Positions 12,801-23,097 are shown, numbered from the stretch's first letter. The stretch is DNA of 64,000 nt from Phoronis australis (GCA_002633005.1 NMRA01000430.1:208671-272670), one strand, 5' to 3'. Numbers and translations: made by a program. Notes: generated by a model from the sequence alone, not told the origin.

Positions 12801-15800
12801 TCAAAAATCAAATCTTGAACAGCGAGGCGATGAGTGTTGAGTATTGTGCGAAGAAAAGGTGGTTATTTGTGTTGATTTGAGCTATGAGAAAGCGGATATA
12901 TATATATGTATATATGTATATAGTGGTCTGTGAGGAAGAGGTGAAAGATTCAAAAAGCACACCCTTTCATGTATGAAAAGCTCTTCCTGCCCTGATTGGA
13001 TGACTGTGATTGCTGACATCACCGGGCATCTGAACAAGAAAGGATTGAAAAATGTTCACGCATAATGAAAGTTAAAACAATTCAAATGGACTTTATTGTG
13101 ACTTGAATACCACTACTGTTATTTACTGCTACAGTTTGATACCAAATAATGGGACGTTTAATGAAAAACTGCAAACTGCACCTCTCCAGGAATAAGAGTT
13201 TGTTGAAGTCACCTATTTCACCTAAAGTGCTTGATGCTCTGAGAAATTGTGAAACCCAGTTTGATATCGTGCATGAAGCCTTGCTTCCAGTGCTTCACAC
13301 CATTTTTATAATTATAAAATGCACAACTTCACTTCCAATCCCAATTTTAGTTCATGCCTTATTAATTCACTCTCCAGTTGATGCAAATCTTTGATGGAAA
13401 CATTTCAGCATTAACCTCACTGTATAATAGGCTGGTATCCTCACACTATGGTTTCAGAGTAGTTTGTAGTTTGTCATGAACGAACAGTGTTTTGAGAGGG
13501 TCAAGGCATGGTTATATGAAAACACTGAATTATCCAGTTGCGGGTGTGGTTGATGAAAATGTCAACATCTACTCAGAGTTGACACTGCATCACTTCTGTG
13601 TTGATGTAGAATATTTTGTCTTTAACAAGAGTTAATGTAAAACTTAATCAGAAAAATTATGACTTGTGTAAGAAGTGCTTCGTAAACTTCATTTATTTAC
13701 CATGTTTTGACAAGTCATATGGTCTTGGTTAAATCTTATTTGAGAGCACAGCATATTACAATGGTGAACTGGCATTCCCCAAAACAAGAAAACAGATAAG
13801 ATAACCGTTTTTGTTTCACTACTAAAGAAGGTTGGTTATGCGGAGAACATGTTACCTGCACATTGGTCATTTTATATTTTCTATTTTACCTCATCTGCTT
13901 TGTCTGAAGTGGCTTCCAATATCACCAGTTTTTCATTAAAGTCCATCGTTACCATTGACCTGATATGAAAATGGTTGCATTACGTTGTCATCCTATGCTT
14001 TCAGCATGCTATAATTTGGACAGCCCAGCCTGTCTCATGTTGTGTTAGTGAGTATATTGGTGTCCCCACTGCTTGAAAACCTACTTTAAATTAATGTTGT
14101 TCACCTGCTTTTCCTCCAATCACCAGCAAGGTGATATCACAGCACATTTCAGGCATCCGAGTTGACCAGGCTTTGGTTGGTGACGATTATCAAACTGTCT
14201 TATCTTCTGTAACCATGACAACAAGGATGTTGATTCTTCAGATGATGATGTTGGCTTCACCAGTTGATCTTGCAGGGAATCCTCTTACACCCTCGGAGAT
14301 CTCATTTTGACTTAGGTCCGCGTTGTACTGCTAGTAATGTGCACCAGATGATCATATTGTGATCAGAACTCAGAGCCTTAGTACTGTGTACCAGTTGATC
14401 ATGTTGTGAACTCTCTTGCCCTTAGTAATGTGCACCAGTTGATCATGTTGTGAATTCTCTGACCCTTAGTAATCTGCACCAGTTGATCATGTTGTGAACT
14501 CTCTTGCCCTTAGTAATGTGCACCAGTTGATCATGTTGTGAACTCTCTTGCCCTTTGTAATGTGCACCAGTTGATCGTGTTGTGAACTCTCTGACCCCTC
14601 TCCCATCCCTCTGTGTTCCCTCTCACAAGCTATTCGGCTGCGCCTTTATTTGTTGAGATTGTGTAGTCCATATAATAGCATCGGTGTTTGTTAGTAAACC
14701 ATATCACATATCTTGTTGATTTCCGTTCAGTACATTCCTGACTAGCAGGTTTAGGATGATGTGGTAAATTTTATTACATTGTTCAGTTCAGTTAAGATTC
14801 ACTGTTCTAAGGCATCATTATCTAAGCAATAGTACAGGTTGTTATGAGTCCTGTAGATGCTGATCTGCACCTGTAAATGTTGACCTGCACCTGTAAATGT
14901 TGTCCTACACCAAGAATATGTCTACTTACACCTGTAAATGTTGACCTACACCTTCAAATGTTGATTGACACCTTTAGATGTTGACCCACATCTGTAAATG
15001 TTGACCTACACCTGTATGTTTACCTGCACCAGTCCTGTAAATGTTGACCTAAATCTATAAAGGTTAACCTGCACCTGTAAATGTTGACCTGTGCCTGAAA
15101 ATGTTGACTTGCACCCAAGTCTTGAAAATGTTGACCAATGCCTGTAAATGTTGACCAATGCCTGAAAAAGTTGACCTACTTCTGTAAAATAAAATGCTGA
15201 CCCACACTTAATTAAAAACCTGTGAATGATTCAAAGCAGTTGCTGAGATTTAGGGTGTTACATTATGTTGCCTGTGATGTATTGATTACACTAAATGTGT
15301 TGTATTTTTATTTTAGTTTTGGTTGTGCTGTTCCTTGCTGGTGGTGCTGGTATGGTGACTAGGTTGGAGTCGAACAGTTTCTCACCTCCGTCTAGATTAA
15401 AGGTAACTTTATTTTTGAAATGAGTTGTGAGTAAATGCAAAGACTGGTTTACCAAATTGATTTTGGAAATGCTGAGCGCTACATGCGTCACTACTGATGA
15501 CAGTGTCGTTTAGTGAGTTTTATACACAGATTGTTGGTAGCCTAGACATATTTTAGTTATTCCTGAAAAAGCAGTAAGAGATCACACTCAGGGTTAATTA
15601 GTATGTGTACATCGATGTTGTATGATAATGGTATCGAAAATGTGTTGTGCCAACTTCATCATAAATTATTAGCATTTTGTGATTACCTCGTCTTCATATT
15701 TTGGAAGTTTGGTATAGATTTGTGACTTATTTTATAGTTATGTCTTGGAGTAGTTAACCTTGTCACACTCTTCTTTCTGTGTATTTGTGACCCCTTCTTG

Positions 15801-18800
15801 TTGGGCATTAGTTGAGAATTGTTGTTACAGGCAAAATTTCGTGAAATAATGGATTGACTTGAGTCTGACTTTACACAAAGTGGGCGTGGTTGCTACATCT
15901 TACTCAATTGAAAAAATGTTAGTGAAGTATCTGCTGCTTGTAACTGCTTGGTTTATTTATAGCCTCATAATGTTTTCCGTGCTGCCATCTGGACTGTGCA
16001 CTTTGGTTACGACAACAAAGGTTGGCCAAGCTTGGAGCGAGCTGCCCAGCTGTTGAACAACTCAGGTATGGATAGCTATCATAACCTTGTAGTTCAAGAA
16101 CACAGGTATGTATAAATATCATAGCCACGTTGTTGTACAACACCTATACAGATAGATATCATAGCCATACAGTTGAACTACGTAGATACGGGTAGATATA
16201 GCCGTGTTGTTGAACAACACGGGTAGGGATAGATATCAATATCCTGGTCAATGCAGTTGAACAACACTGATACAGATAGATATCATAGCCATGCAGTTGA
16301 ATAACACAGGAAAGCTCTTGTGTAGGCAGCAAAATCACCATGGGTTTTTATTTGGTCATTGTAGTAGGTGGCACCCTGACACAGTAAATACGTGTTTTTA
16401 TTCATGCCTTCACATTTTATGCTGTGACTGATAAACTATACTATTTCCCGCATTGCCATAAGTGGTTCTGTTTGTCTGCCTGTAGCCTGTGTACACCGGT
16501 AAGCAGTGTAGCACTTGTTATTTTAGGAGCGGATGTAATCACGCTGCTGGAAAGTGATGCCTCCAAACCCTACCTGGGTAACAATGACTTGGGAATGTGG
16601 CTGGGTGAGAGGCTGTCTATGTATGTTGACTTTGGTCCATCAACCCAAGATCACACGTGGGGGTAAGTAGTCACGGGCTGCAAGTAGTGGTTGGAAGGGA
16701 GATTTTTGGTATTTTTTTCCATTGTATGAAAAAAATAGAAAAGCCATTCATCTTTAGTGAGTGATGTGTGAGTCAAAGACGTGAAGCATGATTGAAGTAG
16801 ATTAATTATGTATAATTGACGACTGGTATGTGAATCAAAGAGTTGAATATTGTGCAGTGGAACATGTCGTGAACACATCCACTAAAACAAGAAACTGTAG
16901 GAACACCGCATTTATCCACCTTCACTCTTATCAGGCTTCTATTGTGAGTCAGCATGCGTGAATAATTGGCTGATAAGCCACCTCTGGAACTACTTTTGGC
17001 TGAATGGATGACCAGGCCATAAAATGATAATATTAGCCAAGACCAGTTACTAATGCAACAAAGAATANTTCACTGTTCTAAGGCATCATTATCTAAGCAA
17101 TAGTACAGGTTGTTATGAGTCCTGTAGATGCTGATCTGCACCTGTAAATGTTGACCTGCACCAAGAATATGTCTACTTACACCTGTAAATGTTGACCTAC
17201 ACCTTCAGATGTTGATCGCCACCTTTAAATGTTGACCCACATCTGTAAATGTTGACCTACACCTATATATGTTTACCTGCACCAGTCCTTTAAATGTTGA
17301 CCTAAACCTATAAAGGTTAACCTGCACCTGTAAATGTTGACCTGTGCCTGAAAATGTTGACTTGCACCCAAGTCTTGAAAATGTTGACCAATGCCTGTAA
17401 ATGTTGACCAATGCCTGAAAAAGTTGACCTACTCCTGTAAAATAAAATGCTGACCCACACTTAATTAAAAACCTGTGAATGATTCAAAGCAGTTGCTGAG
17501 ATTTAGGGTGTTACATTATGTTGCCTGTGATGTATTATACTAAATGCGTTGTATTTTTATTTTAGTTTTGGTTATGCTGTTCCTTGCTGGTGGTGCTGGT
17601 ATGGTGACTAGGTTGGAGTCGAACAGTTTCTCACCTCCGTCTAGATTAAAGGTAACTTTATTTTTGAAATGAGTTGTGAGTAAATGCTGAGCGCTACATG
17701 CGTCACTACTGACGACAGTGTCGTTTAGTGAGTTTTATACACAGATTGTTGGTAGCCTAGACATATTTTTGAGAGTTATTCCTTAAAAAGCAGTAAGAGA
17801 TCACGCTCAGGGTTAATTAGTATGTGTACATCAATGTTGTATGATAATGGTATCGGAAATGCGTTGTGCCAACTTCATCATAAATTATTGGCATTTTGTG
17901 ATTACCTCGTCTTCATATTTTGGAAGTTTGGCATAGATTTGTGACTTATTTTATAGTTATGTCTTGGAGTAGTTTACCTTGTCACAGTCTTCTTTGTGTG
18001 TATTTGTGACCCCTTCTTGTTGGGCATTAGTTAATAATTGTTGTTACAGGCAAAATTTCGTGAAATAATGGATTGACTTGAGTCTGACTTTACACAAAGT
18101 GGGTGTGGTTGCTACATCTTACTCAATTGAAAAAATGTTAGTGAAGTATCTGCTGCTTGTAACTGCTTGGTTTATTTATAGCCTCATAATGTTTTCCGTG
18201 CTGCCATCTGGACTGTGCACTTTGGTTATGACAACAAAGGTTGGCCAAGCTTGGAGCGAGCTGCCCAGCTGTTGAACAACTCAGGTATGGATAGCTATCA
18301 TAGCCTTGTAGTTCAAAAACACAGGTATGTATAAATATCATAGCCACGTTGTTGTACAACACCTATACAGATAGATATCATAGCCATACAGTTGAACTAC
18401 GTAGATATGGGTAGATATAGCCGTGTAGTTGAACAACACGGGTAGGGATAGATATCAATATCCTGGTCAATGCAGTTGAACAACACTGATACGGATAGAT
18501 ATCATAGCCATGCAGTTGAACAACACAGGAAAGCTCTTGTGTAGGCAGCAAAATCACCATGGGTTTTTATTTGGTCATTGTAGTAGGTGGCACCCTGACA
18601 CAGTAAATACGTGTTTTTATTCATGCCTTCACATTTTATGCTGTGACTGATAACCTATTATCTATTTCCCGCATTGCAATAAGTGGTTCTGTTTGTCTGT
18701 CTGTAGCATGTGTACACCAGTAAGCAGTGCAGCACTTGTTGTTTTAGGAGCAGATGTAATCACACTGCTGGAAAGTGATGCCTCTAAACCCTACCTGGGT

Positions 18801-21800
18801 AACAATGACTTGGGAATGTGGCTGGGTGAGAGGCTGTCTATGTATGTTGACTTTGGTCCATCAACCCAAGATCACACGTGGGGGTAAGTAGTCACGGACT
18901 GCAAGTAGTGGTTGGAAGGGAGATTGTTGGTATTTTTTTCCATTGTATGAAAGAAATAGAAAAGCCATTCATCTTTAGTGAGTGATGTTTGAGTCAAAGA
19001 CGTGAAGCATGAATGAAGTAGATTAATTATGTATAAATGACGACTGGTATATGAATCGAAGAGTTGAACATGTGCAGTGGAAGGTGCCAGCAATGGGTAA
19101 ACAAGTCTTATGTTCAGCATTTGATCACAATGTATGGCTGATCATTCGTGGAATTCCAATTTTACACAAAATTCCTAGTCTTGTGGAGAGAAGTTATGGT
19201 CTACTGAGTTAAAGGTTAATGCTGTGATCTTTGAAACAAAGATATTTCATTACAGCGTTTTCCAATTGCTCCCAACGTGTTCGATTCTATAGCCCAACAA
19301 CAAGTTGGGAAGAACACCCCTGTTGCCAATATCTTACACGACTGATTAACTCCACTCTGGCATTCATGGTTGGAGGGCCAGCTCTCTTTTGTTCGTTAAT
19401 TGCTCTAATCTCCAGTAAGATCATATCTACCCTGACTGGGCTGTGCTGCTAAAGTAAAAGTTAAGTTATATCATATTTGAACATAAACCAATAGCATATC
19501 TGAAATCCTCGTCAAATGGGGATCATGTTTAGTGTTTGAATTGCTAAAATTGCCTAACTACAACCGAAGTTACGACAATCTATTCTTTCCGAATATACCA
19601 ATTCGCTCTGGGTTTGACTCGTGTTCACATGTGGTCTGTAATAAGCCTGGTAGATAATTGGCCTGCCTGTTGTCATAACAGACAAAAGACTGTGCTTGGC
19701 AGTTAACAAAGAAGCTAGATGTTATCACACTCTCACAACCCTCTATGTCTGGTAAAGTCACGTTTGTGTTGCATTCTGAAAACAACTTACGGTTTTACTC
19801 CCCCAATGCTTCTATTTTGCACATTTCTATTTCGCAGTAACCTGCTGCTGTCGAAGTATCCGTTTGTAAAATCCCAGCATCATTTACTACCTTCACCGTA
19901 TGGAGAGCTTGCTCCAGCTATCACGGCAACCGTGAATATGAGCGGCCACCTGGTGGACTTTGTTGTCACCCACATGGGCAATGACAGGGATGTCTATGAC
20001 AGGGAATTACAAGCCAAGTTTCTAGCTAAGGAGCTTAAAAAGTGGTAAGTCATCTGTTTGATGAACATCTTGGTGAACTGTGAACGTTTGATCATGTTAC
20101 TCATTATCTCTCGACTGGCACTATGTGAAATGGACGTCTTTCATAATGCTTTGTAGAGTTAAATGACGACTTCAACATTGCACTTGTTGATCAATTCACC
20201 CAATATAAATTGGATCGAGGTTTCCTACTGGAATCATGCTAACCTTGAAATGCATAAAGATGGTTCACTACGATATTTTGCATACGAGCAAGTGTTAGTG
20301 TATAACGCGAAGTCACACAACCAGTTGTTGCAGCTAAATTACTGTGTTTTTGTCACGTGTTTCAGTTTAAGAATCAATGCAGTGAGACTCTAATTTATCT
20401 TAGCTGGGAAATTTGATGTGTGGCATAGCCATACAATATTGCCTGGTCCTGTAGGATTTCTGAACAAGTCCTCTGAAAGCTTGAGGAGGCGCCCTCAACT
20501 GTTGTGTTGTGTTGCTACTAGTTGCGTGTTTTTTCATTTCTAGTGAGAACCCCACGGTGTTCCTAGGTTACATAACGTCGGCCCCTGGCAGTCGTGATTA
20601 TGACTGTTTCATCCAGCAGGGTGATATGAAAGATATAGATGATACTGATACGGAAAGATGGTGTGAATATATCATGTACAAGAAGTTGGTTAGGTGAGTC
20701 TGTGTCAGTCAAGGTGATATGAAGGATATAGACATTGTAGATAGAGACAACATGGCTTACCAGAGACTGATGGTGTTAGGAAGGTCAGAACCATGTTCTC
20801 TTCTTTGAGGACATGTCATAAAGTGTCATGTCAGTCAATCCTAATATATCAAGGTGTGGAAACCACACATTAGAAAGTTATGTCAATGTTCTTAGCATAG
20901 GTGTATATTCACATGTGGTTAGGATTAAGAATCACGTACGTTTTGGCCATGGGACGGAGGTTGTCAGTGTCCCCTGACGAGGGTTATTTTACAATCACGG
21001 GTTGCAGAATATTATGACCATATCAAGACTTGCTGTGCTGTAACGTTGTTGTTATCCAGTTAGCAGAACTTCATGTGTGTCTGTCCTTACAACATGACAT
21101 CCATGATTTCAGATTGGGTTACGCTAGAGTCTCTCATGGTGGCTTGAGTGACACTGAGCTTCAACTAGCTACCTTTAAAATACCTCAAGATTTGTCGGAT
21201 TACAAGGATAATCATTTGCTTACCACAGATCCATCAAAGGTCTCAAAGCAACTTCGCTTCTCCTCAAAGTAAGTTCTTGATTGGTGGAATGTATCATATC
21301 TGTAATGTGGTTGTGTAGTTGTCTGGTAATTTTTGGTATCTAAAATGCTTGTCAAACGTCAATACACTTGGTTTCAGGGATTTCGTTATTCGAAAACCAC
21401 TTTTGATTCGCTTACTGCTTCTAAATTCCACTTGACTACTTTTGCCATACAAATGGTATCAAGATTTTAATCTACCTAGAAGTGGTCACCTTAGATGTTT
21501 CAGTTAAGACGGTTTACTCTCCATTACAAGAAATTGATTTACTCCACTTACAGTATGGAATGATCTCAAATCGTCCCGTAGTCAAATTGTAGTTGATTCC
21601 AGAGCTTCAATAGAACTGATGGTTTGTTATTGGTGGAGAGCAGGCTCTAAACGTTGGCTGGTCAACCTTTGACCTTTATGTGCTTAGTACTGTTTTAAGG
21701 AATGTCAAATTGTCAGTTCATTGCAAATCCAGAAACCGGATCTCATCCGAGAAAGGAACATGGCAGTTGAGATTTAATTTTATACCGGTAAGAAGTCTCG

Positions 21801-22409
21801 ATCAAAAGTTCACTTCTTGGATAGAATGTGGGTTTATATCCACTTTAAAGCCTATCTTGAAAGGTAACACCTGTAAATTTGGCTCCTACAATATGTTAAG
21901 AGCATTGCTCAGAGCCCACTAGTGCAATAAATTGCCAAATGTAACGAACTGTAAGGCGTATTGGCTTGCTTTTGTCTTGTCACTGTGAGAATCCCCTTAT
22001 AATTCAAACATCTGTGACTAACACCCGCACACAATGGTGTTCTATTCAGACCCCTATTCAATACAATTGTTATCGGCCTTTTGTTGTTTGTGCTGGGATC
22101 TCGCGGTGACACAGCAAAGCACGTAAAGGCAGCTTCACTTATCATTTGACGGACTTAGATTGAACTCGCATTTTATTATTTTACTAAGGCATTGCTAGGA
22201 CTATCTGGTTAGCCCAGTACATCTAAAATAACAAAAATCCATTGGAGTTAGCGTTTAAGATCACCTATGTTTTGTCGTTGGGCATTAGCTTTCTCATTCA
22301 CTCTGTCATGACTGTGCTGTGTTTCAGGTTCGGTTCTCATAGTCACGGCCACAACTGGTCTCCTGTCCACAAGTATCACATGAGTACACCTAAGTACTTC
22401 CTGCCATGA
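3771..22409 (+). CDS. CWH43: CWH43 / PGAP2-interacting protein, 14 coding exons, 699 codons
   Basis: Fourteen exons with consensus GT/AG borders join without a phase error into 699 codons plus TGA. That is the length I recall for vertebrate CWH43. Residues 1 to about 420 are polytopic membrane sequence of the FRAG1/DRAM/Sfk1 (PGAP2-like) type. Residues from about 423 to the end match the family's endonuclease/exonuclease/phosphatase-fold part, with LLESD (E465), VTHMGN (H547, N550) and [12 protein letters not shown] (579-590). In yeast, Cwh43 exchanges the lipid of GPI anchors for ceramide in the secretory pathway, and the animal protein partners PGAP2. Exons 4-5 and 8-10 are present twice at single-N joins, and the length above counts one copy of each. 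The ATG at 3771 is chosen because it follows a splice acceptor and precedes the family's first hydrophobic segment. Confidence 0.92.
4642..4735. mobile_element. Fold-back element with 33-bp arms (intron 1 of coding region)
   Basis: Arms 4642-4674 and 4703-4735 are near-complementary (outer TCAGATAAATTGTGCCCG, inner TTTTGAGAACCAG). A related fragment with the same inner arm, TGCCCGAATTTTGAGAACCA, lies at 23597-23640. The two occurrences mark it as a small repeat family. Confidence 0.7.
4794..5106 (+). CDS. CWH43: CWH43 coding exon 2
   Basis: It encodes about four hydrophobic segments, including [50 protein letters not shown] and [18 protein letters not shown]. The conserved [12 protein letters not shown] block is characteristic of CWH43. 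The acceptor is TTTTCAG and the donor CG|GTAAGT. Two bases of a codon carry over into exon 3. Confidence 0.92.
5636..5790 (+). CDS. CWH43: CWH43 coding exon 3
   Basis: It encodes [20 protein letters not shown] followed by the [10 protein letters not shown] block. That is one membrane segment and a loop rich in Trp and Pro. The acceptor TTCTAG and donor CAG|GTAAAT are both strong. One base is left over. Confidence 0.9.
6895..7081 (+). CDS. CWH43: CWH43 coding exon 4 (copy 1)
   Basis: It encodes [13 protein letters not shown], a hydrophobic stretch [20 protein letters not shown], then [20 protein letters not shown], a family signature. The donor is GG|GTATGT. The copy at 8780-8966 has the same length and borders and differs by at least two residues (TRRD against TSHD). 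Confidence 0.9.
7559..7707 (+). CDS. CWH43: CWH43 coding exon 5 (copy 1)
   Basis: It encodes two hydrophobic segments, [19 protein letters not shown] and [18 protein letters not shown], and ends EDPWLAFTG across the splice. The donor ACAG|GTAAAC is itself the first unit of the minisatellite that follows. The exon is duplicated at 9450-9598. Confidence 0.9.
7698..8667. repeat. 35-bp minisatellite seeded on the exon 5 donor site (copy 1)
   Basis: About 27 head-to-tail units of 35 bp run up to the single N at 8668. The core of each unit is GCATTTACAGGTAAATGAA, and later units are nearly identical. The first unit starts inside exon 5 at GCGTTTACAG|GTAAAC, so every unit carries a CAG|GTAAAT 5' splice-site consensus. 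The first few units are the most divergent, and the homogenised ones lie distally. Confidence 0.95.
8668..8668. other. Single-N contig join
   Basis: Immediately after this N the sequence restarts as a copy of position 6784 onward. Three other lone Ns in the window (17068, 25681, 41289) behave the same way, which points to unmerged overlapping or allelic contigs. Confidence 0.9.
8780..8966 (+). CDS. CWH43: CWH43 coding exon 4 (copy 2)
   Basis: It has the same 187-base length and splice borders as copy 1. [13 protein letters not shown] replaces [13 protein letters not shown], and the rest of the protein reads the same. It is probably the allelic version. Confidence 0.85.
9450..9598 (+). CDS. 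CWH43: CWH43 coding exon 5 (copy 2)
   Basis: It is 149 bases long with the same borders as copy 1. [13 protein letters not shown] becomes [13 protein letters not shown], two conservative changes in a membrane segment. This copy is contiguous with exon 6 without an N, so it belongs to the unbroken haplotype. Confidence 0.85.
9589..10018. repeat. 35-bp minisatellite on the exon 5 donor site (copy 2)
   Basis: About 12 units follow the same 35-bp period as copy 1. They are much more heterogeneous (AAATTAAAGGTGATACC and AAATTAAGGGTGGTACC variants). The different unit number and sequence suggest two alleles of a length-variable locus. Confidence 0.9.
10564..10800 (+). CDS. CWH43: CWH43 coding exon 6
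   Basis: It encodes [16 protein letters not shown], then [39 protein letters not shown] and [12 protein letters not shown]. The FVPGG.Y....D.LLG pattern is conserved in CWH43. The acceptor GTTGTAG follows a TTTG-rich tract and the donor is CTG|GTAAGA. One base is left over. Confidence 0.92.
10801..12277. other. Intron 6, no further feature recognised
   Basis: A short tandem of AAACACACTATAT occurs at about 10931-10963. Frames inside are short and show no family signature. Confidence 0.6.
12278..12349 (+). CDS. CWH43: CWH43 coding exon 7
   Basis: This short exon of 72 bases encodes a Ser-rich linker, [20 protein letters not shown]. It preserves phase between exons 6 and 8 (enters and leaves with one base). 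The acceptor is CTGTTTCAG and the donor GCTT|GTGAGT. It is the least conserved exon, so it rests mainly on splice sites and phase. Confidence 0.7.
12388..12765. mobile_element. Fold-back pair of tRNA-Asp-like repeats with 12-bp flanking direct repeats
   Basis: Arms 12400-12541 and 12561-12700 are about 140 bp each and near-complementary around a 19-base centre. Each arm carries a tRNA-like head with A and B box sequences (AGTTCAGTGGTGAGAGC, GGTTCGATTCCC), running outward from the centre on opposite strands. The right arm shows a GTC (Asp-type) anticodon loop and the left arm reads GGC. TGAACCATTCTC occurs on both sides (12388-12399, 12754-12765), which looks like a target-site duplication. 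The acceptor stems do not pair, so neither is a functional tRNA gene. Confidence 0.75.
12766..14327. other. Intron 7 middle, no gene recognised
   Basis: Only an AT microsatellite (TATATATATATGTATATATG at about 12897-12921) stands out. Frames here are short and show no known domain. Confidence 0.6.
14328..14592. repeat. 44-bp minisatellite, about six units
   Basis: The unit contains GTGCACCAGTTGATCATGTT followed by GTGAACTCTC and a T/C-rich end. Units are 44 bp with scattered changes. It lies in intron 7. Confidence 0.85.
14835..15190. repeat. Imperfect 20- to 22-bp minisatellite (copy 1)
   Basis: Repeats centre on CACCTGTAAATGTTGACCTA with many variants. It occupies the end of intron 7 upstream of exon 8. 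The matching copy lies at about 17105-17455. Confidence 0.85.
15317..15402 (+). CDS. CWH43: CWH43 coding exon 8 (copy 1)
   Basis: It encodes a last hydrophobic stretch, [17 protein letters not shown], then SFSPPSRLK. It enters with one base and ends in phase 0. The acceptor follows TTTTTATTTTAG. The copy at 17566 has V to M at the third or fourth residue. Confidence 0.85.
15963..16065 (+). CDS. CWH43: CWH43 coding exon 9 (copy 1)
   Basis: This is the start of the C-terminal nuclease-fold part: [20 protein letters not shown], then AAQLLNN. The [10 protein letters not shown] block is a strong CWH43 signature. The donor TCAG|GTATGG is also the first unit of the minisatellite that follows. Confidence 0.92.
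16047..16320. repeat. About 40-bp minisatellite seeded on the exon 9 donor site (copy 1)
   Basis: Units resemble GTTGAACAACACAGGTATGG followed by ATAGATATCATAGCC. The first unit overlaps the exon end (GTTGAACAACTCAG|GTATGG). About six to seven imperfect units follow, several keeping an AG-GTA donor-like core. The counterpart is at 18266-18540. Confidence 0.8.
16527..16662 (+). CDS. CWH43: CWH43 coding exon 10 (copy 1)
   Basis: It encodes [20 protein letters not shown], then [20 protein letters not shown]. This is the best conserved block and holds the Glu (E465) expected at the metal site of the EEP fold. The donor GG|GTAAGT leaves two bases. Confidence 0.95.
17068..17068. other. Single-N contig join
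   Basis: After this N the sequence restarts at a copy of position 14798. See the exon 8-10 block duplication. Confidence 0.9.
17105..17455. repeat. Imperfect 20- to 22-bp minisatellite (copy 2)
   Basis: It is the same CACCTGTAAATGTTGACCTA family as at 14835-15190 and lacks one or two units present there. Confidence 0.85.
17566..17651 (+). CDS. CWH43: CWH43 coding exon 8 (copy 2)
   Basis: It has the same 86 bases and borders as copy 1, with GTG to ATG giving V to M in the hydrophobic stretch. Contiguity with exon 11 makes this the unbroken haplotype. Confidence 0.85.
18182..18284 (+). CDS. CWH43: CWH43 coding exon 9 (copy 2)
   Basis: The protein is identical to copy 1 apart from a silent TAC/TAT change in the HFGYDN block. 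It is followed by its own copy of the donor-seeded minisatellite. Confidence 0.88.
18266..18540. repeat. About 40-bp minisatellite seeded on the exon 9 donor site (copy 2)
   Basis: It has the same number of units as copy 1 and only point differences. It is therefore far less length-variable than the exon 5 minisatellite. Confidence 0.8.
18748..18883 (+). CDS. CWH43: CWH43 coding exon 10 (copy 2)
   Basis: It is 136 bases and differs from copy 1 only at silent sites, which suits a strongly constrained catalytic segment. Confidence 0.92.
18884..19837. other. Intron 10, no gene recognised
   Basis: Only short frames without known signatures were seen, and no repeat stands out beyond the end of the block copy at 19083. 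Confidence 0.6.
19838..20044 (+). CDS. CWH43: CWH43 coding exon 11
   Basis: It encodes [20 protein letters not shown], then [15 protein letters not shown] and [20 protein letters not shown]. The THMGN segment supplies the His/Asn expected in the EEP active site (H547, N550). The acceptor is TTCGCAG and the donor TG|GTAAGT. Confidence 0.95.
20544..20693 (+). CDS. CWH43: CWH43 coding exon 12
   Basis: It encodes [37 protein letters not shown] and KKLVR. The [12 protein letters not shown] block is highly specific to CWH43. The acceptor is TTTCTAG and the donor AG|GTGAGT. A partial echo of the exon lies in the next intron at 20712-20732. Confidence 0.95.
20712..20732 (+). repeat. Intronic echo of exon 12 sequence
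   Basis: AGGTGATATGAAGGATATAGA matches exon 12 at about 20619-20639 with one or two differences. It lies 18 bases after the donor, so it is a short local duplication across the splice site. Confidence 0.6.
21113..21268 (+). CDS. CWH43: CWH43 coding exon 13
   Basis: It encodes [20 protein letters not shown], then [20 protein letters not shown] and [11 protein letters not shown]. The acceptor is GATTTCAG and the donor AA|GTAAGT. The pattern LGYAR.SH..LSD.E.Q is conserved in the family. Confidence 0.93.
22328..22409 (+). CDS. CWH43: CWH43 coding exon 14 with stop
   Basis: It encodes [20 protein letters not shown], then PKYFLP and TGA at 22407-22409. The GHN....HKYHM.TPKYFL ending is the expected C terminus. 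A short lysosomal- or ER-type sorting signal is not evident. Confidence 0.93.
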
Positions 22410-23097
22410 CGGACCCCCAGCAGGGAGGAGGTGGAGTTTACTCCTGTCCATCATATCCTGTCAGATCCGCATTACTTCTGTAGACGGAGATTATAACTTT
22501 TGTAATTGATCATGCTTCGATGGACGCTCATTTCCATGTCATGTAAATAACTGTAAATACTTTGAATTTAAAAATTCAATTGTTGTTAAGGTTTATTGGT
22601 TGAATGTGATCAGGGATTTAATTTTGATACTGTGTGGGCATTGGGTAACTTGTTTTAATTACTACTGACGGAGATTACTTCCAAAGGAAGTAATTCTACT
22701 TAAAACTACTTTCCGTGTAATTTCACGGTATGACTTGCTGTAGAGTCTAAGATCTGTTAAACAGACATTAGTTTTAGTGATTTATTTTATTGATCTCGAA
22801 GTTCGTTTTCTACGAATTTGAATATTAGGTGTATTGTATTCTGTGATTTAAACTGTAACTACTCACTGGTGTAGCTAGACTTTTTTTTTGAACAACTTCC
22901 TCCATTTTCTAGTTTGTGTAAACTGCAAGCTACTTCTTTGGTACTTATGACAACAAAGTTTGTTTTATATTTTGATGTCTTTGTGATCAATATTGCAATA
23001 GTTTATGTTCACAAGATGTGTTGGAGGCAGTGTACACTCCCTGTGTGGCTGACCGCACATACAGTTAGATATTTGTATGTGTGCTTCTGTTTCTTGA
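22410..23097. other. Probable CWH43 3' UTR and downstream sequence
   Basis: This is AT-rich sequence without a coding signature. An ATTAAA string at 23108-23113 could serve for polyadenylation but lies in a dispersed repeat. No clear transcript end is visible. Confidence 0.35.

Larger units (their letters stand above)
14798..16864. repeat. First copy of the exon 8-10 block
   Basis: This segment recurs at 17069-19083 with high identity, including three exons and two minisatellites. Its tail (16865-17067) is unique and stops at the lone N at 17068. Confidence 0.9.
17069..19083. repeat. Second copy of the exon 8-10 block (probable other allele)
   Basis: It matches 14798-16864 with substitutions and small deletions. 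Exons 8-10 sum to 325 bases, not a multiple of three, so a transcript using both copies would shift frame. That argues against a functional exon duplication. This copy continues into exon 11. Confidence 0.88.

Noticed and set aside
15859-16056. Separate small gene at 15859-16056 and its twin at 18078-18275
   Set aside because: It reads exon 9 in a wrong frame. The real frame gives the conserved HFGYDN block.
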